A stretch of 64,000 bases of DNA from Streptantibioticus cattleyicolor NRRL 8057 = DSM 46488 (GTDB lineage: Bacteria > Actinomycetota > Actinomycetes > Streptomycetales > Streptomycetaceae), in the NCBI RefSeq assembly GCF_000240165.1, contig NC_017586.1, forward strand, positions 5,407,228-5,471,227, given 5' to 3'. The first letter of the stretch is position 1. Each line of letters opens with the position of its first letter. This document shows, in pieces, positions 59,218 through 64,000 of this stretch. A program made the position numbers and the translations under genes. The notes below the pieces were generated by a model. The model was not told the DNA's origin, did no database searches, and saw nothing but the letters and a program-made list of their open reading frames with translations.

Positions 59218-61302
59218 ATGGCGACCAACGGGGCGGAACACGGCGGACCCGGCTACGTGTTGCTGCTGGCCTCGGCACCACCGGGCCGGCACCGCGTACT
59301 GGACACCGAGGCGGCGCTCGCCCAGCTCGCCGCGGTGCCCCCGGGGCGGCTCACCGGTTCCGCCGCCGGCACCAGCGTCGTCCAGCTCGTGGACCCGGTG
59401 GACGCCAACACCGTCACCACCCACCTGCGGACCGCCGCCGCGGCACCCGGCCCGCTGCTCGTCCACGTCTGCGGGCAGCTCACCTTCGACCGACGCCAGC
59501 GCCTGCCGCACCTCACCCTGGGCCGCACCACACAGGCCACCGTGCGCTACACCGCGCTGCCCTGGCACTGGCTGGCCGCCGCCTTCCAGGGCCGCCCGCC
59601 GGGCACCACCACCGTCCTGGTCGACGTGGTCGCCGACGCGGGCGCCTGGCCGCGGCTGGCCGCCGAACCGGACCTGCTCACCCGCGAACTCGCCGCCGGC
59701 GGCGCCGCCGTGCACGGCCTCCTCGGCCCCCCGCCGGCCAAACGCACCACCGCCCCCTGCGGTTACACCAAGGCTCTCGCCGAACTCCTGCGCACCACCG
59801 CGCACCGCCCCGGCACCGCCGCCCTCCATCACGACGCCCTCGCCGCCACCCCCGGCCTCACCGGCCACGAGATCCCCCTCTCCGCGCTCCCCTCCCTCCC
59901 CGCCGCGCACCTGGCGCCCGCGGTGCCGTTGGCGGTGGGCGACGGGGGCGCGGTTCCGGCGCCGTCCGGCCCGCCGGTGTGGGAGTCGTTCGTCGCGGAA
60001 GTGGAAGTGGCGCCTGCGGTGAGCCAGGGCGCGGCGGTGCCGTTGGCGCGGCCGGAGGAGTCCGTGGGGGACCGGGGTGCCGTCCCGGCACCGCCTGCCG
60101 TGTCGGCCGTGCCGCCCGTGCGGCTGGTGAAGTCGTCGGACGAGGAGCCTGCGACTGCCGGCGCGCGGGCGGGGTCGGACGCGGTGCCCGCGGCGGGCGA
60201 GGGTGCGGTTGTACCTCCGGCGCGGCCGGGGGAGTCCGTGGGGGACCGGGACGCGCTTCCGGCGCCGTCCGGCCCGCCGGTGCGGGATGTTGTGTCCGCG
60301 GAGTCGTCCGTCGCGGAGGCGGACGGGGGCCCCGCGCCGGACGGGGGTGCGACGCTGCCTCCGGCGCGGCCGGGGGAGTCCGTGGGGGACCGGGACGCGC
60401 TTCCGGCGCCGTCCGGCCCGCCGGTGCGGGATGTTGTGTCCGCGGAGTCGTCCGTCGCGGAGGCGGACGGGGGCCCCGCGCCGGACGGGGGTGCGACGCT
60501 GCCTCCGGCGCGGCCGGGGGAGTCCGTGGGGGACCGGGACGCGCTTCCGGCGCCGTCCGGCCCGCCGGTGCGGGATGTTGTGTCCGCGGAGGCGGGCGAG
60601 GGTGCGGCGGGGCCGTCGGCGCGGCCGGAGGAGTCTCCCGCCGCGGAGGCGGTCCCCGCGCCGGTGGTGCCGTCGGCGCGGCCGGGGGAGGGTGGCGTTG
60701 CGGCGGCGCCTGCCGTGGGGCTGCCGGCGGGGGCCGGGGCGGAGGCGGGTTCCCGGGCGGCGGATCCGATCGCGGTGGCTCAGGCGTACGCGGCGGAGCA
60801 GGCGGCGCCGGCGCCGTTGGTGGTGCCGTTGCCGCCGAGTGTGCCGCCGGGGGCGCGGCGGGGGGACCCGCACGCGTTGATCCGGGACGCGGCGCGGGCC
60901 GGACGGCACGGGGAGGCCGCCGCGATCGCCGCCGCGTGGGAGCAGGAGGCGTTGCGGGCGGGGGGTCCGGGGTCGCCGGACGCGATCCACTGGGTGGAGG
61001 TCCGCGCCGACCTGGCGATGCTCTCCGGGGACACCGCCCGCGCCTGCGAGTTGTGGATGACCGCGGCGTCCGCCCGGCTCAGCGCAGGCCAGGACGCGCG
61101 GGAGGACGCGGTGGCCGACGCGGTCGACCGGGCCCACCACTGCTGGACGCGGATCGCCGACCACCGCCGGGCGCGTGCCGTCGCCGCGGAACTGCTGCGG
61201 CTGCGCACCCGGGTGCCCGGGCGCCGGCCGGGCGCGCTCCAGGCGCTGCGGCAGCGGATGGAGCTGCTCGACACGGCACCGGACGGCGACCCCGTCCGGT
61301 GA
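59218..61302 (+). CDS. Unknown multidomain protein with degenerate caspase/CHAT-like N-terminus and 144-bp repeats
   Basis: 694 residues from ATG 59218. The N-terminal 220 residues are alpha/beta (G-Y-V-L-L-L-A-S-A, P-L-L-V-H-V-C-G-Q-L, T-T-V-L-V-D-V-V-A-D) and recall a caspase/CHAT fold, with His in the L-V-H-V-C-G place but no Cys at the expected D-x-C site, so it would be inactive as a protease. A disordered Pro/Ala/Glu stretch (about 235-555) contains 48-residue repeats. The last 140 residues (H-A-L-I-R-D-A-A-R-A-G-R-H-G-E-A-A) are helical repeats of the TPR kind. I do not know the function; the parts suggest a scaffold. Confidence 0.65.
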   Translation: MATNGAEHGGPGYVLLLASAPPGRHRVLDTEAALAQLAAVPPGRLTGSAAGTSVVQLVDPVDANTVTTHLRTAAAAPGPLLVHVCGQLTFDRRQRLPHLTLGRTTQATVRYTALPWHWLAAAFQGRPPGTTTVLVDVVADAGAWPRLAAEPDLLTRELAAGGAAVHGLLGPPPAKRTTAPCGYTKALAELLRTTAHRPGTAALHHDALAATPGLTGHEIPLSALPSLPAAHLAPAVPLAVGDGGAVPAPSGPPVWESFVAEVEVAPAVSQGAAVPLARPEESVGDRGAVPAPPAVSAVPPVRLVKSSDEEPATAGARAGSDAVPAAGEGAVVPPARPGESVGDRDALPAPSGPPVRDVVSAESSVAEADGGPAPDGGATLPPARPGESVGDRDALPAPSGPPVRDVVSAESSVAEADGGPAPDGGATLPPARPGESVGDRDALPAPSGPPVRDVVSAEAGEGAAGPSARPEESPAAEAVPAPVVPSARPGEGGVAAAPAVGLPAGAGAEAGSRAADPIAVAQAYAAEQAAPAPLVVPLPPSVPPGARRGDPHALIRDAARAGRHGEAAAIAAAWEQEALRAGGPGSPDAIHWVEVRADLAMLSGDTARACELWMTAASARLSAGQDAREDAVADAVDRAHHCWTRIADHRRARAVAAELLRLRTRVPGRRPGALQALRQRMELLDTAPDGDPVR
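60214..60591 (+). repeat. 144-bp tandem repeats (2.6 copies) in coding sequence
   Basis: Units start at 60214, 60358 and 60502 (the last is partial to about 60591). The first two units match over nearly all of their length by eye. Each encodes 48 residues of the type P-A-R-P-G-E-S-V-G-D-R-D-A-L-P. Such exactness means recent duplication; copy number may differ between strains or assemblies. Confidence 0.9.
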
Positions 61303-61314
61303 CCGGGGCCGCCC

Positions 61315-62889
61315 TCAGCGCGCGTCGCGCCGCGGCCGTTCCAGGGTGAACCGGTCCACCGGCACCATCGCCCCGGCCGGGCCGGTCACCGCGTAGTAGG
61401 TGACGTGGATCCGGGTCCGGCCGCCCGGCGTTCCCGGGTCGACGTCGAAGGCGCAGAACCCGTACGGGTTCTCCTTGTCCCGGAAGGCCGACCACGGGGC
61501 CTCCTCGTGGACGTAGACGGGCTGGTAGTGGCCGTTGGGGCCGGGCGTCCGGGTGTCGCCGCGGGCCACGATCACCTTGGCGGAGGGCCGGTCGCCGAGC
61601 TTGCCGTTGGAGCTGATGCCCATCCCGCCGCCGCCGATCACCAGGTGCACCGTGCCCTTGCCGGTGTCGGCCACCGCGCGGTCGGTGGAGACCGGTATCG
61701 GGGTCGCCGTGGCGTTGGGCAGCTGACCGCGGATCGGCAGTGACCGCTCGTAGTGGTGTTCGTGGCCGCAGACCACCAGGTCGACCCCGTACCGGTCGAA
61801 CAGCGGCAGCCACGCCTGACGCACCCCGAGGTCGGCGCCGTTGAAGTCGGCGGTGGAGATGACCACTTGGTGCATGCAGACCACGATCCAGTCGATGTCC
61901 GCGTCGGCCCGGGTGCGCCGCAGTTCGCGTTCGAGCCAGCGCTGCTGGGCGCCGCCGGAGTAGCCGTGGATGTAGGAGCCGCCGGCGTCCTGGTAGGCCA
62001 CGTCGTCGTTCTGCAGCACGATCACCCGCACCGAGCCGGCCGTGAAGGCGTACCACAGCCCCCGGAACTCCTCCTCGGCGCCGTTGCCGGGCAGGTCGAA
62101 GTAGGTCTGGTAGCCGCGGAAGCCGATCGGGCCGTTGCCCAGCTCGTTCTCGTGGTTGCCGGCGGCCGGCATCCACGGCCGGTTCCGGGCCGAGCGGCTG
62201 TTGTTGGCGAACCAGTCGCGCCACACCCGGGTCGGGTCGGCCGACAGTTGCGCGTAGCACAGGTCCCCGTTGAGCAGGTGGAACAGGGGCGCGACGCGCT
62301 CCACCGCGCTGGTGGTGTCCCCGGCGTACTGCGAGCCGAAGTTGTCCTGGCCCCACAGCCCGTTGCCCTGGGCCTTGTTGACCTGTGGGGTGGCCTGGTC
62401 GCCGAAGCTGGTGAAGGTGAACGGACGCCGGCCGCGCGGCGCGGTGCGCAGCGTGCCCGCTTCCGGGGTGGCCCCGTCGTGCACGGCCACGTACAGGTAC
62501 TCGGTCTCCGGGCGCAGGCCGGTGAGGCGGGCGTGGTGGGCGTGGACCTCCTCGCCGGTCACCGGGTCCCGGTACGTCCTGGTGTGCGCCGCGACGCTGT
62601 GGCCGACGCCGTCGCCGACGGTGCCGAGCAGCACCCGGGGCCTGCGTACCGGGATGGGGGTCTGCCAGGAGACGGTGGCCTCGGTGGCGGCGTCGGCGCC
62701 GAACTGGAGGTGCACCCCGCTCAGCGACGGGGCGTCCAGCCGGCTCGGGCCGCGCAGCAGGAGCGGGGAGGGGGCGCCGGCCACCGAGGGGGAGGCCGCC
62801 GCGGGGGAGGGCACCGCGAGCGCGGAGGCGCCGGCCCCGGCCGCGGCGAGCAGCCCGCGGCGGGAGACGGAGGTTTCGCTACGACTCAT
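61315..62889 (-). CDS. Tat-exported purple acid phosphatase
   Basis: 524 residues. The N-terminus S-R-R-G-L-L-A-A-A-G has a twin-arginine signal, so it should be exported folded with its metals. An Fn3-like domain (about 50-160) is followed by the metallophosphatase: F-G-D-Q, N-G-D-L-C-Y, G-N-H-E-N, V-C-M-H-Q and G-H-E-H-H-Y-E-R, which supply the seven metal ligands of purple acid phosphatases. It frees phosphate from organic esters outside the cell. It converges with the repeat protein (12 bp between stops). No PHO box was identified. Confidence 0.92.
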   Translation of the reverse strand: MSRSETSVSRRGLLAAAGAGASALAVPSPAAASPSVAGAPSPLLLRGPSRLDAPSLSGVHLQFGADAATEATVSWQTPIPVRRPRVLLGTVGDGVGHSVAAHTRTYRDPVTGEEVHAHHARLTGLRPETEYLYVAVHDGATPEAGTLRTAPRGRRPFTFTSFGDQATPQVNKAQGNGLWGQDNFGSQYAGDTTSAVERVAPLFHLLNGDLCYAQLSADPTRVWRDWFANNSRSARNRPWMPAAGNHENELGNGPIGFRGYQTYFDLPGNGAEEEFRGLWYAFTAGSVRVIVLQNDDVAYQDAGGSYIHGYSGGAQQRWLERELRRTRADADIDWIVVCMHQVVISTADFNGADLGVRQAWLPLFDRYGVDLVVCGHEHHYERSLPIRGQLPNATATPIPVSTDRAVADTGKGTVHLVIGGGGMGISSNGKLGDRPSAKVIVARGDTRTPGPNGHYQPVYVHEEAPWSAFRDKENPYGFCAFDVDPGTPGGRTRIHVTYYAVTGPAGAMVPVDRFTLERPRRDAR

Positions 62890-63213
62890 GTGCCACGACG
62901 ATGCCGACGCGCGGTTGCCGTGACGCGTCCCCCGGGCGTGCGGCAGGCGACACCACGGCGAAGTCCGCCGGTGCCCGGGCCCCCTCCGCCGCCGGACCCC
63001 GGTCCAAGGTTGTGTGCACCAAGCAGTGTCGTTTCACGCTATGCTTGCTGGGCACAAGCAATGCGCGGTGGTGCCGCATTCTCCCGCACCACGATTCCGA
63101 CATGACGTACCGGACACAGCGTACCGATGGCGACGCACCGGACATGACATGCGCGACATGACATGACACACCGAACTTGATGTTCAGGGTATGACGTACG
63201 AAAGCGGAGGGCG
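62890..63213. promoter_or_regulatory. Divergent control region with MarR-type operator candidates
   Basis: 324 bp between the phosphatase and the marR-like gene. It has an inverted repeat TGCTTG-N7-CAAGCA (63042-63060) and, further right, three or four copies of GACATGAC/ATGACGTAC (about 63098-63205). The first is a good candidate operator for the adjacent MarR-type regulator; the second set sits directly at the gene start. Confidence 0.5.
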
Positions 63214-63765
63214 ATGGACAAGGGGACGGTCCATGGCGGCGTTCCGGCCACCCCGGAGGTCACGGCCGCGTCGAGCCTGGCCGACGCGGCGGCCGGACTG
63301 GGGACCGAGATCGTCCGGTTCACCCGGCTGATCGCGGCCTGGAAGCAGCGCGCCAAGCACGAGCCCGGGGCGGCCGACCGGGTCCTGCTCGCCCGGCTGG
63401 TGCTCGGAGGGGAGCGGAGGGCGACGGACCTGGCCGCCGACGCCTTCCTCGACCTGTCGACGGTCAGCCGCCAGGTCCGCTCGCTGGTCGAGCGCGGCCT
63501 GGTGGCACGCCACCCCGACCCGGAGGACCGGCGCGGCTCGCTGCTGTCGGCGACCGAGAGCGGACGGGCCGCCTTCGAGATGTACCGCAAGCAGCGGGAC
63601 AGCGAACTCGCCAGCCTGCTTCGGACGTGGTCACCGCAGGACCGTGCCGACCTGATCAGGCTGCTGGCACGCCTCAACAACGACTTGGTGGAACAACAAC
63701 AGGCGACGCAGTGCCCCGGCAAGGTCCCGGGCAGCGCGGCGGAGCAGGGAGACATACGAGTATGA
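63214..63765 (+). CDS. MarR-family transcriptional regulator
   Basis: 183 residues from ATG 63214 (AAGCGGAGGGCG upstream). The winged-helix core (about 55-125) has A-T-D-L-A-A-D-A-F-L-D-L-S-T-V-S-R-Q-V-R-S-L-V-E-R-G-L-V and the wing D-P-E-D-R-R-G-S. MarR proteins repress efflux genes and release DNA on binding drugs. Its stop overlaps the ATG of the MFS gene (ATGA), so both are one operon, and it probably represses itself. Confidence 0.93.
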   Translation: MDKGTVHGGVPATPEVTAASSLADAAAGLGTEIVRFTRLIAAWKQRAKHEPGAADRVLLARLVLGGERRATDLAADAFLDLSTVSRQVRSLVERGLVARHPDPEDRRGSLLSATESGRAAFEMYRKQRDSELASLLRTWSPQDRADLIRLLARLNNDLVEQQQATQCPGKVPGSAAEQGDIRV

Positions 63766-64000
63766 GCACTACCGCGTCCCCGCCGACCGGGGGAGCAACG
63801 GCGGCGGCCCCGCCAGGGGCGTTGAGCCACCGGCAGATCCTGACCATCCTCAGCGGTCTGATGCTGGGCATGTTCCTGGCCGCGCTGGACCAGACGATCG
63901 TCAGCACCTCGATCCGGACCATAGCCGACGACCTGCACGGCCTCAGCCAGCAGGCGTGGGCGACCACGGCCTACCTGATCACCTCGACGATCGCCACCCC
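63762..64000 (+). CDS. MFS efflux transporter, DHA2 type (N-terminal part, cut by window edge)
   Basis: Only the first 79 codons are in the window. The first helix, I-L-S-G-L-M-L-G-M-F-L-A-A-L-D-Q-T-I-V-S-T-S, holds the L-D-x-T-I-V motif (D1) of 14-helix drug/proton antiporters of the EmrB/QacA type. The overlap with the marR-like gene makes it its likely target. Confidence 0.9.
   Translation, partial: MSTTASPPTGGATAAAPPGALSHRQILTILSGLMLGMFLAALDQTIVSTSIRTIADDLHGLSQQAWATTAYLITSTIAT

Noticed and set aside
60214-60591. Tandem repeats as a CRISPR array
   Set aside because: Units are contiguous 144-bp coding repeats without unique spacers, and no cas genes are present.

Overview
The window is about 72-75% G+C with almost every third codon position G or C, frequent GTG/TTG starts and ATGA-type overlaps. 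The families present (RppA type III polyketide synthase, subtilisin inhibitor SSI, SpoIIE-type PP2C phosphatases, sigma/anti-sigma proteins, many XRE regulators) point to a chromosome of Streptomyces or a close relative. No rRNA, tRNA, CRISPR array, transposase or complete prophage was seen. The last gene runs off the right edge.

Left part (1-14.4 kb): a secreted membrane-anchored protein, a YchJ-like protein, a polyprenyl diphosphate synthase, an S4 RNA-binding protein coupled to a nucleotidyltransferase, an EamA transporter, an archease-RtcB RNA ligase operon, an ArgJ/OAT enzyme lying away from other arginine genes, an orphan histidine kinase preceded by a collagen-like reading frame, a secreted glycoside-hydrolase-like protein, and a membrane protein that joins sigma-factor-like, zinc anti-sigma-like, transmembrane and Pro/Ser-repeat parts.

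Pigment locus (14.4-21.6 kb): rppA, a CYP158-like P450 and a cupin monooxygenase form one leftward operon (the flaviolin/HPQ-melanin type pathway). Divergently, an accDA fusion, accB and accC form a complete acetyl-CoA carboxylase of the bacterial multi-subunit type. The obvious reading is a dedicated malonyl-CoA supply for tetrahydroxynaphthalene synthesis. This arrangement is the best candidate for something new here.

Middle (21.6-42.2 kb): a DUF2231-Rieske protein, a DMT transporter, an SDR oxidoreductase, an MGDG-synthase-like glycosyltransferase, a polysaccharide deacetylase, phenylacetate-CoA ligase behind a palindromic operator, a lipoprotein, a CaiB-type CoA transferase, an ATP-grasp protein, a GH3 lipoprotein, an APC permease, a PAS/GAF-PP2C-ATPase regulator, then a hypothetical protein, second APC permease and copper amine oxidase that look like an amine-uptake and oxidation operon.

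Accessory-looking part (42.2-50.9 kb): small unknown proteins, a serine-recombinase-like protein lacking the catalytic serine, an XRE-TPR regulator, a divergent squalene/phytoene-synthase-like and FAD-oxidoreductase pair, then an ImmA/IrrE peptidase, MAB_1171c-like membrane protein and triple-HTH regulator, followed by an almost gene-free 0.6 kb with palindromes.

Right part (50.9-64 kb): a second PP2C regulator, a CDF zinc-type exporter, CobL, an SSI inhibitor with an unusual Asp at the reactive site, an MprF/LysX-like membrane protein, a repeat-containing protein of unknown function, a Tat-exported purple acid phosphatase, and a MarR-MFS efflux operon.
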